A stretch of DNA of 34,021 nucleotides, taken from positions 1 to 34,021 of the forward strand of contig CAIOLW010000032.1 of NCBI GenBank assembly GCA_903859215.1. Direction: 5' to 3'. This DNA is from an uncultured bacterium (GTDB lineage Bacteria > Krumholzibacteriota > Krumholzibacteriia > LZORAL124-64-63). This document shows, in pieces, positions 1 to 7,749 of the stretch; position 1 is the first letter of the stretch, and every line of letters begins with the position of its first letter. The notes under the pieces are model-generated. The model did no database searches, was not told the origin of the DNA, and saw only the letters and a program-made list of their open reading frames with translations. The position numbers and the translations under genes are program-made.

Positions 1-43
1 CAACCTGCGAGCTGGACGACAGGCGCGGGCTCGCAAGCGGCAT
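1..43 (-). CDS. Possible start of a further gene in the respiratory operon (partial)
   Basis: On the minus strand an ATG at 43-41 overlaps the TAA stop of the preceding small membrane protein gene (45-43), forming a TAATG coupling site with GGGAG just upstream. Fourteen codons are open to the window edge, reading roughly MPLASPRLSSSSQV. The overlap style matches the other junctions of this operon, but too little is visible to identify a product and the reading may be chance. Confidence 0.25.
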   Translation of the reverse strand, partial: MPLASPRLSSSSQV

Positions 44-372
44 TACTCCCACTTGGCCGAGTAGACGCGGTCGCCCGTGCTCAGCTGGCCGACGGTCGGT
101 CTGCTCTCCGTGCCGCCTTCGGTCAGCGCGCGCAGCAGGAAGCCGCCGGCCAGCACCAGGATGGACCGCCCCAGAAGGAAGAAGGCCCGCACGGCGGCGG
201 GCCTCAGGTCCTGGTCGATCTGCGGGTTGTCGGCCATCTCGACCTGGGCCGCACTGAAGTCTTCCGTCGCTGCGCCCTCGGGCATGATCGCCACGCGGGC
301 CTCCAGCACCTCGATCCGGCGCTGGAGGTTCCCGACGACGACCCGCAGGTGGTCCAGGTCGCGGTCGCTCAT
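43..372 (-). CDS. Small coiled-coil/single-membrane-span protein of the first respiratory module
   Basis: The 109-residue product has a charged, heptad-like N-terminal helix (about residues 5-30, RRIEVLEARV) followed by an acidic linker and one hydrophobic segment at about residues 62-82 (FFLLGRSILVLAGGFLLRAL), then a short polar tail. The start ATG at 372-370 shares its A with the TGA of the NrfD gene upstream, so it is translated with it. I do not recognise the family with certainty. The GRxxLVLxGxFLLRALTE pattern reminds me of the N-terminal region of larger polytopic proteins, so it may be a shortened relative. Position suggests an accessory membrane subunit of the cytochrome/ferredoxin/NrfD complex; that is inference. 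Confidence 0.6.
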   Translation of the reverse strand: MSDRDLDHLRVVVGNLQRRIEVLEARVAIMPEGAATEDFSAAQVEMADNPQIDQDLRPAAVRAFFLLGRSILVLAGGFLLRALTEGGTESRPTVGQLSTGDRVYSAKWE

Positions 373-1556
373 CAGTGGCTCTCCGCCGGCGTGTCACCAT
401 CCTCGACGGCCAGCGGCAGGAAGTGGTTGAACACGCTCATGATCACGAACGGGATGATGAAGATCAGCAGCGCCGCCGCAACGCCTTCTCGCGAGCCCAG
501 CTCGGGCACGTAGTTCTCACGGAAGCCGATGCCGCTCTTCGAGAAGATCTGCCCGCCGATGACGACGTTCCAGCGCATCGCGAACACCTGGATCAGCAGG
601 ATCGAGGCGGCCACGAAGGTCATCACGTTGCGCATGCCGGCGGTCAGGTAGCGCTTCATGGTCACGATGATGGCCAGCATGATGAACGGGATCAGCGACC
701 CAAACACCATCTGGATGCCGATGAAGCTGAAGGCGATCTTGTCCTTGATCAGCGGCCCGACCACCAGCCATTCCTCGTCCTGCGCGTAGGACAGGGTGAC
801 GATCTCGAGGATCTCCAGCGTGACCGTCAGCGTGGCGAACAGCCACAGGTAGCCGGCCAGCGACTGCAGGCAGTCGCCGCTGATCTTGCGCCCGCCGACG
901 ACCGTCAGCGTTTCGTAGAGGACGATGATCATCGCGATGCCGGAAGTGACCGCCGAGAACAGGAAGATGATCGGCATCAGCGGCGTCGACCAGAAGGCGT
1001 TCGCCTTGACCGAGCCGAACATGAAGCCGACGTAGCCGTGCAGGATGCAGGCGGCCGGGATACCCAGCGCGGCCAGAACCTTGACGACCCGGTGATCCAC
1101 CTCGCGGGCCTTCTCGGAGATGTCGTAGACGCCCAGCGAGACCACCTTGAGGATCGCCCGGGCGGGACCCGTGCTGCGCTGCGCCAGTTCGACGATCTCC
1201 TTGCGGAAGATCAGCCAGATCTCCAGCACAACCAGGGCGAGGTACATCGCGTAGATCAGGCCGAACGCCGACATCGCCGACGTGAAGTGCGGCGTGATGA
1301 CGATGTTCAGCGCCCGCTCCGGATGACCCAGGTGCGCCAGCAGGGGCAGAGTGGCCACGAGCAGGAACGACAACGACGCCACCATCGCCAGGCGCGACAC
1401 CGGCTTGAGTTCGGTGCGCCCGAACACGTGGTAGAGCGAACCGACGATGAACGCCCCGGCGACCAGTCCCGTGATGTACGGGTACAGCACGATCATGAGG
1501 CTCCACATGATGTGCACGTCGTTGGGGAACAGGAAATTCATGGACTGGCCGTGCAT
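372..1556 (-). CDS. NrfD/PsrC-family integral membrane quinone-interacting subunit (module 1)
   Basis: The 394-residue polytopic protein shows about nine hydrophobic segments and the HPERALN-type loop seen in the NrfD (polysulfide reductase membrane subunit) superfamily. NrfD proteins exchange electrons and protons with the menaquinone pool and dock to a periplasmic four-cluster ferredoxin, which is the gene immediately upstream here. The start is taken as the ATG at 1556, which overlaps the upstream TGA (TGATG); an extension to 1592 would run 12 codons into the ferredoxin gene without an evident ribosome site. No catalytic molybdopterin subunit is encoded nearby, so whether the complex oxidises or reduces quinol, and its terminal partner, cannot be told. 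Confidence 0.88.
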   Translation of the reverse strand: MHGQSMNFLFPNDVHIMWSLMIVLYPYITGLVAGAFIVGSLYHVFGRTELKPVSRLAMVASLSFLLVATLPLLAHLGHPERALNIVITPHFTSAMSAFGLIYAMYLALVVLEIWLIFRKEIVELAQRSTGPARAILKVVSLGVYDISEKAREVDHRVVKVLAALGIPAACILHGYVGFMFGSVKANAFWSTPLMPIIFLFSAVTSGIAMIIVLYETLTVVGGRKISGDCLQSLAGYLWLFATLTVTLEILEIVTLSYAQDEEWLVVGPLIKDKIAFSFIGIQMVFGSLIPFIMLAIIVTMKRYLTAGMRNVMTFVAASILLIQVFAMRWNVVIGGQIFSKSGIGFRENYVPELGSREGVAAALLIFIIPFVIMSVFNHFLPLAVEDGDTPAESH

Positions 1557-2356
1557 CAACGCACCTCGCGGCTGAGACCCAGGTACTGGCACTGCGGCTC
1601 GGTGTGCAACTCGGGCTTGAGCACGTGCACCTTCGAAGTCGCGATGATTTCGCTCACGCGGTCATGGAGCGCCTTGCGGTCGCCCAGTTGCCGCGCGCCG
1701 GTCGGGCAGTTCTGCACGCAGGCCGTGGTCTCCCCGCGCACCAGGCGGTGGTAGCACAGGGTGCACTTGCTGGCCACGTGCTTCTCCGGGTGGATGAACC
1801 GCGAGCCGTAGGGACACGCCTGCACGCAGTAGCTGCAGCCGATGCACCGCTTCTCGTCGACCAGCACCAGGCCGTCGGGACTGACGAACGAGGCGCCGAC
1901 CGGGCACAACTGCACGCATGGCGTGTTCTCGCAGTGGTTGCACAGCTTGGGCACGAAGAAGGCCTTGGTGATGTCGGCGCCGGTATCACTCGGCTGGAAA
2001 CCGTCGTGGCCGCCGTTCGGCGAGTCGACGAACACTTCGCCCGAACGCGAGACCTGGTAACGCTCGATCCATGTGCGGAAGAAGTGCCTCGGCACCTGGT
2101 TCTCGCGCTCGCAGGCGCGCACGCACGAACCGCAGCCGATGCACTTGTCGACATCGACCAGGTAGATGTAGTGGTGCTTGGTCGGGTCGTAGCCGCCGGG
2201 CCCCAACTGATCCGACGCGGTCGACTTCACCGTGTTGGCGGAAACCAGCGCCTGGCCGCCGCCGAACATGACGAGCGCCATGCCGCCGGCCCCGGTGGCC
2301 GCCATGCGCAGGAAGTCGCGCCGGCCGTACCCGTTTCCCTCTTTCCGTTCACACAT
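1556..2356 (-). CDS. TAT-exported 4x[4Fe-4S] ferredoxin subunit (NrfC/HybA/DsrO-like, module 1)
   Basis: The 266-residue protein opens with a twin-arginine signal (GRRDFLRM, arginines 12-13, then an Ala/Gly-rich hydrophobic stretch). Four Cys motifs follow: C72/75/78/82, C139/142/147/151, C171/174/177/181 and C198/201/213/217, the layout of the periplasmic electron-transfer subunits of the DmsB/NrfC/HybA family. The start at 2356 is chosen because AAGGAG lies 10 nt upstream (2367-2372); the in-frame ATG at 2383 lacks one. It lies 48 nt after the cytochrome gene and overlaps NrfD by one base. Likely role: relay of electrons between the tetraheme cytochrome and the NrfD quinone site on the periplasmic face. 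Confidence 0.9.
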   Translation of the reverse strand: MCERKEGNGYGRRDFLRMAATGAGGMALVMFGGGQALVSANTVKSTASDQLGPGGYDPTKHHYIYLVDVDKCIGCGSCVRACERENQVPRHFFRTWIERYQVSRSGEVFVDSPNGGHDGFQPSDTGADITKAFFVPKLCNHCENTPCVQLCPVGASFVSPDGLVLVDEKRCIGCSYCVQACPYGSRFIHPEKHVASKCTLCYHRLVRGETTACVQNCPTGARQLGDRKALHDRVSEIIATSKVHVLKPELHTEPQCQYLGLSREVR

Positions 2357-2404
2357 CGAGGCACAACTCCTTGGTGAAATCACCCGGCGTCGGGTGATCC
2401 GGCG

Positions 2405-2884
2405 TTACTCGGGATGATGGATCATGCCGGCGTCGTGGCACTGCACGCACGCCTCGGCGGGAATGGGTTGTCCGGGGGAAAGCTCCAGGTGCTCCAGCAG
2501 GTCGACCTGCGCGACCAGCGCGGGACGCCCGACCAGTTTCTGGTGACAGTACGCGCAGAGCTCGTACGAGCGGTTGATGCGCATGTCGGCGTACTTCTCG
2601 CCGTCCTTCACGTGCGTGGCCAGCGTGTCGTGGCAGACCTCGCACTTGACCGGCGCGTGCTTGCCGCTCGCCTTGGCGGCCGCGATCTCGTCGTGGCAGT
2701 CCGCGCAGGCGTTCGGCGAGCCGTGGCGCATTTCCTTGCCCATGTACTCGAACAGCGCGTCGTACCGGTAGTACCCCATCTCGCCGAACGACTTCGGGAT
2801 CACGAAATGCCTGCCGACCACCAGGACGACCAGGACGGTGACCAGCAGGATGGCGGCGCGCCAGATGTGCTTGGTGTGCTCCAT
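2405..2884 (-). CDS. Membrane-anchored tetraheme cytochrome c (module 1)
   Basis: The 159-residue product has an uncleaved-looking N-terminal transmembrane anchor (about residues 8-28) and four CxxCH heme c motifs at residues 60-64, 81-85, 110-114 and 146-150, with extra histidines that could serve as distal ligands (HH near the C-terminus). It would sit in the periplasm, tethered to the membrane. Its ATG at 2884 lies one base after the TGA of the small repeat protein gene (TGA-C-ATG), implying translational coupling. The gene order cytochrome, ferredoxin, NrfD is repeated in the second module at 7432-4694. Family resemblance is to the small multiheme subunits that accompany NrfCD-type or Dsr/Hme-type complexes; exact subfamily not determined. 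Confidence 0.88.
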   Translation of the reverse strand: MEHTKHIWRAAILLVTVLVVLVVGRHFVIPKSFGEMGYYRYDALFEYMGKEMRHGSPNACADCHDEIAAAKASGKHAPVKCEVCHDTLATHVKDGEKYADMRINRSYELCAYCHQKLVGRPALVAQVDLLEHLELSPGQPIPAEACVQCHDAGMIHHPE

Positions 2885-2885
2885 G

Positions 2886-3239
2886 TCACGACTCCGCTCG
2901 GGGGTTACGAGTGCCGGCCTTCGACGAGTCCTTCGTCCGCGGCAATTGTTCGGACGTCAGCATCCAGCGCCAGAACCGCGACCGCGCCGGAGGTCCTCCG
3001 GCCGTCGCGCCCGGGGCCGGCGCCAGTTGTTCCGGTGACGCCACCCAGCGCCAGAACCGCGACCGCGCCACGGCGCGGCGGCTCCCGGCCGTCCCGTTCG
3101 GCGCCTGCGGAAGCTGGTCGGGACGCAGCAGGATGTCATAGAGCGGCGACCGCGGTTGCGCCTGGGGAGCCGTCCGCCCCAGGGTTTCCCCGGCCCAGAT
3201 CCAGCGGATGTGACCGATGATCCGGCCGATCGACGACAC
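2886..3239 (-). CDS. Small repeat-containing protein at the head of respiratory operon 1
   Basis: The function is unknown. The protein (117 residues from a GTG at 3239) contains two near-identical blocks, ARSRFWRWxxxxEQL, at about residues 58-72 and 85-99, 27 residues apart, and a weaker copy (LYDILLRPDQLP) before them; Pro/Ala/Gly-rich linkers separate them. GTG 3239 is preferred because AAGGAG (3246-3251) stands 6 nt upstream, whereas the ATG at 3245 directly abuts that site and an ATG at 3296 would lie inside the promoter -10. Its stop is one base from the cytochrome ATG, which argues that it is expressed. No clear signal peptide or membrane span is seen. It could be a cytoplasmic assembly or regulatory factor, or a fast-evolving leader; neither can be shown. 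Confidence 0.5.
   Translation of the reverse strand: MSSIGRIIGHIRWIWAGETLGRTAPQAQPRSPLYDILLRPDQLPQAPNGTAGSRRAVARSRFWRWVASPEQLAPAPGATAGGPPARSRFWRWMLTSEQLPRTKDSSKAGTRNPRAES
2964..3069. repeat. Pair of 25-bp direct repeats, in frame, inside the small repeat-protein gene
   Basis: A perfect 25-bp sequence occurs at 2964-2988 and 3045-3069. The 81-bp period equals 27 codons, so both copies are read in the same frame and encode the SRFWRW blocks of the minus-strand protein. The identity at DNA level points to a recent tandem duplication. Confidence 0.8.
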
Positions 3240-3291
3240 AGGCATCTCCTTGTCCCTGCTGCAATTGAGAACCGATCTCAACGATGAAAAG

Positions 3292-3321
3292 ATCATACCA
3301 ATATCCTCTGAAACGCGTCAA
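3292..3321 (-). promoter_or_regulatory. Sigma-70-type promoter of respiratory operon 1
   Basis: On the minus strand TTGACG (3321-3316) and TATGAT (3297-3292) are separated by 18 nt, each with five of six consensus bases. Transcription would start near 3285, about 46 nt before the GTG at 3239, which excludes the upstream ATG at 3296 as translation start. Confidence 0.55.
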
Positions 3322-3455
3322 CGGGAAAACCGGACATTTTTAGCCGAAATAGGACTACAGCGTTCCTGAATCACCCGAGTAGCTCGTGCCCGCCACGCCC
3401 CCCCGTGCTACCATGAACCGTCGTCACGGCCGACGACCGCGCCCCGGAGGGATCC

Positions 3456-4697
3456 ATGTCCGCACCCCTGAACATCCTGTGCGCCGGCGCCTACGGCATC
3501 CGCAACGCCGGCGACGACCTGCCGCTCATCGCCTTGATGGAGGGGCTTCGCGCCCTGCTGCCGGGACGCGATGTCCGGTTTAGCGCCCTGTCGCGCCACC
3601 CGGACGCCGAGGACGCCGCCCTGCTCGGCGCCGCGCTGGTGCCGAACCTGGAGTACGACAGCACCGCCGCCGCGCGCGGTCGCTGGTTCCGCGGGCTGAA
3701 TCCCGACGATGATCCCGAACCGTTCGAGCGCGTGCAGGCCGAGATCGCCGCCTGCGACCTGCTCGTCCTGGGCGCCGGCAATGCCCTGCTCGACCAGACC
3801 ATCGGGTTGCTGCGCGGGCCCGTGCCGCTGATGGCGCTCTACGGCACACTCGCGCGCCTGCACGACAAGCCGGTGATGCTCTACGGCCTGAGCGTGGGCC
3901 CCCTGCGCACCGACTGGGGCCGCAACCTGTCGCGGCAGCTCATCGCCGATGCGGCGGTCGTCACGGTGCGCGACAGCGAGTCGTTCGCGCTCTGCCGCGA
4001 ACTGCTGCGACGCCCGCGCGAGATCCACCTGCTGCCGGATGCCACGCTGTCGGTGATTCCGCCCGAGCCGGGACGCGGGCGCCAGGTGCTGAACGCCGAG
4101 AATCTCGAGTTGCCCGAAGGCCTGCCGGTGATCGCGCTGGGCCTGCGCGACCTGACGCGGCCGCTCGGCGACGAAGCCGGGCACCGCCAGGTGCAGGCGA
4201 TCGAAGGCCTGCTCGAACGCTGGTGCGGACGCGCCGCCTTCCTCTTCGTGCCGCAGTCGACGTATCGCGAAGATGACGACCGCGTGTTCGCCGAGCGCCT
4301 GGCCGCGCGGGCCCCGAAGGGCTCCCACTGCCTGGTCGTGCGCGAACGGCACCACCCGCTGGACCTGATCGCGCTCTACGGGGCTGCGCAGGTCACGGTG
4401 GCCAGCCGCCTGCACGGCGCGGTCTTCAGCGCCATCGCCGGGACGCCGCCGATCGGGCTGGATTACCTGCCGAAAATGAAGGGATTCCTCGACCTGCTGC
4501 CGGGGTGCCACGAGCGCGTGGCCCTGGATGGGCTGGAAGCGGATGTGCTCGACGCCGCCGTCATTCGGTTACTCACCGACCACGACGCGCGGCGCCAACG
4601 CCTGGTCGCGCGGGTGACGGACCTGCGCCGACAGGCCGGCCGCTATGCGGTGCTTGCGGCGGCGGGGCTCGGCCTGAAGGGCGCGGGCCCGGATTAA
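3456..4697 (+). CDS. Polysaccharide pyruvyl transferase family protein
   Basis: The 413-residue protein fits the polysaccharide pyruvyl transferase (CsaB/WcaK-type) family: an N-terminal GAYGIRNAGDD loop, a LVLGAGNALLDQ segment near residues 105-116, the LYGLSVGPL stretch, VTVRDSES, and the C-terminal VASRLHGAVFSAIAGTPPIGLDYLPK motif. Family members transfer a pyruvyl ketal to cell-surface glycans from phosphoenolpyruvate, in the cytoplasm before export. The ATG at 3456 has GGAGG 5 nt upstream. The gene is alone on its strand between the two respiratory modules, and its TAA overlaps the TAA of the convergent NrfD gene in a shared TTAA. The glycan substrate is unknown. Confidence 0.85.
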   Translation: MSAPLNILCAGAYGIRNAGDDLPLIALMEGLRALLPGRDVRFSALSRHPDAEDAALLGAALVPNLEYDSTAAARGRWFRGLNPDDDPEPFERVQAEIAACDLLVLGAGNALLDQTIGLLRGPVPLMALYGTLARLHDKPVMLYGLSVGPLRTDWGRNLSRQLIADAAVVTVRDSESFALCRELLRRPREIHLLPDATLSVIPPEPGRGRQVLNAENLELPEGLPVIALGLRDLTRPLGDEAGHRQVQAIEGLLERWCGRAAFLFVPQSTYREDDDRVFAERLAARAPKGSHCLVVRERHHPLDLIALYGAAQVTVASRLHGAVFSAIAGTPPIGLDYLPKMKGFLDLLPGCHERVALDGLEADVLDAAVIRLLTDHDARRQRLVARVTDLRRQAGRYAVLAAAGLGLKGAGPD

Positions 4698-5953
4698 TCG
4701 TGCCGCGCCGACGCGTTGTGCTCGATCATGATCGGCGTGGCGATCTTGACCAGCAGCGTGAAGACCAGCGACCCCATCGCAATGATCCCCGCCGAGATGA
4801 ACAGCTCGTTCGGCGTCGGGAAGTACTCGTAGATCTCGCCGAGCGTATCGGGCGTCAGGCCGGGAATGACCAGGCCCATGCCCTTCTCCAGGTAGCAGCC
4901 CAGGAAGATCAGGACGCAGCCCACGTTGAGCGTCACCGGGTGGCGGCGCGTGCGCGGGATCAGGAAGAGCAGGAACGCGCTGATCGAACAGACCACCGAG
5001 AACCACATGTATGGCACGATGGTGTTGTGCCCGTTCACGCCGGTGAACATGTACCGCATGTGGATCAGGTGTTCGGTGTTCGAGTAGTACTCCTTGAACA
5101 CCTCGGCGCCCAGCAGGAACAGGTTCAGGAACATCGAGTACGCCATCAACTCGGCCACCTTCCAGATGGCCGAATCCTGGATCTCGAACCGCGTGGCCTT
5201 CCGCAGGATCTGCATCAGGATCAGCAGCACGGCGGGGCCCGAGCAGAAGGCCGAGGCCAGGAACCGCGGCGCCAGGATCGACGCGTTCCAGAACGGCCGA
5301 CTGGCGAAACCGTTGTAGAGGAACGCCGTCACGGTGTGGATGCCGATGGCCGCCGGGATCGACAACAACACCAGCGGGTAGAAGACCTTCTTGTTCGGTT
5401 CCTTGCCGCGGAACAGGGCGAACAGCAGGTTCGTCACGATCACGATGTTGAGCACCAGGTAGCCGTTCAACACCAGCACGTCCCAGCCCAGCAGCGACGA
5501 CGGCACGTTCAGGCGGCCGATGCCGGGAATCAGGTGCCACGCGTGGTCGGGCCGGCCGACATCCACCATCACGAACAGGCCGCACATGATGATGGCCGAG
5601 ATCGCCAGCAGTTCACCGAGGATCACGACTTCCTTGATCGGCTTCCACTGGTACACGTAGGCCGGGATGACGAGCAGCACCGCGGCCGCCGCCACACCCA
5701 CCAGGAACGTGAAGTTGCCGATGTAGAAGCCCCACGACACCTGGTCGCGCATGGCGGTCGTGATGAGGCCGCCGGTCGCCTGGCGCACATACGCCGCGAC
5801 GCCCAGCGCGACGACCATCGCCAGGCCCAGCACCCAGAACCAGTAGCCGCGTCCCCCGCTCGTCACCTGGCGCACGGAGAAGAGGAAGAAGCGCCCCAGG
5901 CTTCCCCCGCGTCCGGTTCCGGCGGCCGGCAAGGCTGAACTCGCGTTCGACAT
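4694..5953 (-). CDS. NrfD-family integral membrane quinone-interacting subunit (module 2, DsrP/HmeB-like)
   Basis: The 419-residue protein has about ten transmembrane segments after a short cytoplasmic N-terminus, and the conserved features of longer NrfD proteins such as a VDVGRPDHAWHLIP loop and an NVPSSLLGWD segment after the third span. This size and pattern resemble the DsrP/HmeB branch of the superfamily more than the module 1 NrfD. It follows the ferredoxin gene by 16 nt. In known complexes such subunits couple quinone chemistry to the periplasmic ferredoxin. The gene ends tail-to-tail with the pyruvyl transferase gene, sharing TTAA at 4694-4697. Confidence 0.9.
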   Translation of the reverse strand: MSNASSALPAAGTGRGGSLGRFFLFSVRQVTSGGRGYWFWVLGLAMVVALGVAAYVRQATGGLITTAMRDQVSWGFYIGNFTFLVGVAAAAVLLVIPAYVYQWKPIKEVVILGELLAISAIIMCGLFVMVDVGRPDHAWHLIPGIGRLNVPSSLLGWDVLVLNGYLVLNIVIVTNLLFALFRGKEPNKKVFYPLVLLSIPAAIGIHTVTAFLYNGFASRPFWNASILAPRFLASAFCSGPAVLLILMQILRKATRFEIQDSAIWKVAELMAYSMFLNLFLLGAEVFKEYYSNTEHLIHMRYMFTGVNGHNTIVPYMWFSVVCSISAFLLFLIPRTRRHPVTLNVGCVLIFLGCYLEKGMGLVIPGLTPDTLGEIYEYFPTPNELFISAGIIAMGSLVFTLLVKIATPIMIEHNASARHD

Positions 5954-5969
5954 GAAGGCGGACTCCCTG

Positions 5970-6851
5970 TCAGAAGAAGTAGTAGAACCGGGGGTGCGTG
6001 TTCAGTTCGTTCTTCAGCACCACGACCCGCTTGTGTTCCAGGATGTACCGGATCTCGCTCTCGGGATCCAGGATGTTGCCGAACTTCCGCGAACCCGTCG
6101 GGCACACCTCGACGCACTTCGGGTACTTGCCGCGACGCGTGCGCTGGATGCAGAACGTGCACTTCTCCACGACACCCTTCGGCCGCGGCCGGTTGCCCAG
6201 GTAGTGCGTGTCCGGGTTCATCTCCTCGGCCGGCAGCGTCGGCTTGCCCCAGTTGAACCGGCGCGCGCCGTACGGGCAGGCGGACAGGCAGCAGCGACAG
6301 CCCAGGCACCAGTCGTAGTCCACGACGACAATGCCGTCCTTCTCGCGCCAGGTCGCGCCCACCGGGCAGCTCTTCACGCAGGCCGGGTTCTCGCACTGCT
6401 GGCAGGCCATGGGCAGGTAGAAGTGGCCGGGACGCGGCACTTCCTCGGCATCGTAGTAGGGATTCGCTTCCTGGAAGTCGATGCCCTTTTCCTTGTTCAT
6501 CTCCAGCACGCGGATCCACTGGATCTGCGGGTCACGGCTCTGGTTGTTCTCGCCCACGCAGCCGTAGACGCAGCGCCGGCAGCCGATGCAACGGGAGATG
6601 TCCAGCGCGTAGGCAAAGGACACGCCGTCCATGGGGGGATCGACGCCCACCAACACCTGCTTGCCGAACGTCGCCGAGTGCTCACGCTCGAGGTCGGCGA
6701 TGATCTTCTTCAACTCGTCGGGCGTCATGTCCCGGAAGTTGTGCCGGAAGAAGCTCGTGTGCGTGATGTCGGAGCAGCCGGCAACGCTGGCCGCGGCGGC
6801 GCAACCGGCCGCGATGCACAGGAACTTCCGGCGTGAGATGGACTCGCTCAA
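5970..6851 (-). CDS. TAT-type 4x[4Fe-4S] ferredoxin subunit, possibly lipidated (module 2, DsrO/HmeA-like)
   Basis: The 293-residue protein starts with SRRKFL (arginines 7-8), a hydrophobic Ala-rich region and a lipobox-like VAGC at Cys26, so it may be a TAT-exported lipoprotein. Four iron-sulfur motifs are seen at C88/91/94/98, C150/153/158/162, C182/185/188/192 and C231/234/246/250. The start is a TTG at 6851-6849, overlapping the TGA of the cytochrome gene in TTGA, with GGAGG 5 nt upstream; no in-frame ATG precedes the twin arginine. It should relay electrons between the upstream tetraheme cytochrome and the NrfD protein. The spacing between the first and second clusters is longer than usual, with an insert at about residues 100-148. 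Confidence 0.9.
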   Translation of the reverse strand: MSESISRRKFLCIAAGCAAAASVAGCSDITHTSFFRHNFRDMTPDELKKIIADLEREHSATFGKQVLVGVDPPMDGVSFAYALDISRCIGCRRCVYGCVGENNQSRDPQIQWIRVLEMNKEKGIDFQEANPYYDAEEVPRPGHFYLPMACQQCENPACVKSCPVGATWREKDGIVVVDYDWCLGCRCCLSACPYGARRFNWGKPTLPAEEMNPDTHYLGNRPRPKGVVEKCTFCIQRTRRGKYPKCVEVCPTGSRKFGNILDPESEIRYILEHKRVVVLKNELNTHPRFYYFF

Positions 6852-7432
6852 GGCTTCCTCCCCGGGGGGATGGGTGGCGCCAGGGGCTTGAGCCCCTTGA
6901 ATTTCGGTTCATGCGAGTAGTGGCAGTGCACGCACAGCAGGTACTGCTTCTTCCCGTTCCATTCGCCGGTGCGGCGTCCGTGCACGCCGGCGCGCCAGTC
7001 GCGGTACTTGTCGCCGTGGCACTGGCCGCACAGCTTGTACGACTGCTCGAAGGGGATCAGCGTGCCGTTCGCCAGGTGCAGGCGGTCGCGGTTCTGCGCG
7101 TCGTGGCAGTCCAGGCACCAGCGGTGCTCCTCGTCGTGCTTCAGCACGATGTCGTCGTGCATGTCCACGAGCTGGCGCCGCTGGAGATTGGGCGGCATGT
7201 CCGCGTTGTGGCACTGGGAACAGGGGAAGATGTCCGGGTCGCGGAACGGCGGCGGCGGCGTTTCGAAGACCATCGAATCCACCGGCACGGTGTGGCGGGG
7301 GGGCGCCTCCTGCGCCGTCGCCCCGCCGGCCGACAGGCCCAGGCAGAGGATGGCGCCGGCCAGCGCAGCAGCTGCCCGGACCGGCAAACGTTTCCCCACA
7401 TCGCCCCACGTGATTCCCGGACCGTAGGCCAT
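6848..7432 (-). CDS. Periplasmic tetraheme cytochrome c (module 2)
   Basis: The 194-residue product has an N-terminal signal or anchor (hydrophobic about residues 19-36, ending GGATAQ, likely cleaved) and four CxxCH motifs at residues 71-75, 106-110, 135-139 and 167-171. Additional conserved histidines (KHDEEH, HGRRTGEW) may be distal heme ligands. The ATG at 7432 has AAGGAG 9 nt upstream (7442-7447); an in-frame start at 7483 has none. It heads the second module and overlaps the ferredoxin gene by 4 bp. It shares gene order, but little obvious sequence, with the module 1 cytochrome. Confidence 0.88.
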   Translation of the reverse strand: MAYGPGITWGDVGKRLPVRAAAALAGAILCLGLSAGGATAQEAPPRHTVPVDSMVFETPPPPFRDPDIFPCSQCHNADMPPNLQRRQLVDMHDDIVLKHDEEHRWCLDCHDAQNRDRLHLANGTLIPFEQSYKLCGQCHGDKYRDWRAGVHGRRTGEWNGKKQYLLCVHCHYSHEPKFKGLKPLAPPIPPGRKP

Positions 7433-7749
7433 ATCTCGCGGCTCCTTGTTAAACTCTCCCCTGAGATTAGGAGTTCGGGACATAAATATCTACAAGGATC
7501 TGTGCGCATACCCAGGGCCTCTGCGGTGCCAAGTACTTAAACTATATCATTTTAGTCCTGTTAAAACCCACTCAGGTCGGTCCCTCGGGGTGCGTGGGCT
7601 CGCTGGTCCGGATCCTGCATAACGACAGGCTGATAGGTGATCCGACCCCGACCCGGGCCCCTGAGCCCCGGCCGGTGGCCGATATCCGGGCAGGAGCGTG
7701 GCGCCGTGCCACCCGGCCCGGGCCGTCGTTACGGGCCGAAGGAGCGGAA
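7433..7749. other. Divergent intergenic region between respiratory module 2 and the SDR operon
   Basis: There is no convincing gene in these 317 bp. An AT-rich core lies at about 7531-7566. On the minus strand a TGGCAC...GC arrangement (7531-7517) has the GG/GC spacing of a sigma-54 -24/-12 element, and the same place could be a sigma-70 -35 (TTGGCA) with a poor -10. I could not choose between them, and I saw no clear plus-strand promoter. Confidence 0.3.

Noticed and set aside
375-1754. Long plus-strand open frame of 459 codons opposite the NrfD and ferredoxin genes
   Set aside because: Its product is Arg/Asp/His-rich low-complexity sequence typical of an antisense frame in GC-rich DNA; the minus strand encodes clear conserved proteins.
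3136-3321. Minus-strand 61-codon frame starting upstream of the repeat-protein gene
   Set aside because: Its start at 3321 lies in the predicted -35 element and it ends inside the repeat-protein gene; no ribosome site.
372-7432. Respiratory ammonia-forming nitrite reductase or sulfite-reduction (Dsr) operon
   Set aside because: No NrfA-like pentaheme catalytic protein, no DsrM/DsrK and no siroheme reductase genes are in the window; only the electron-relay subunits are.
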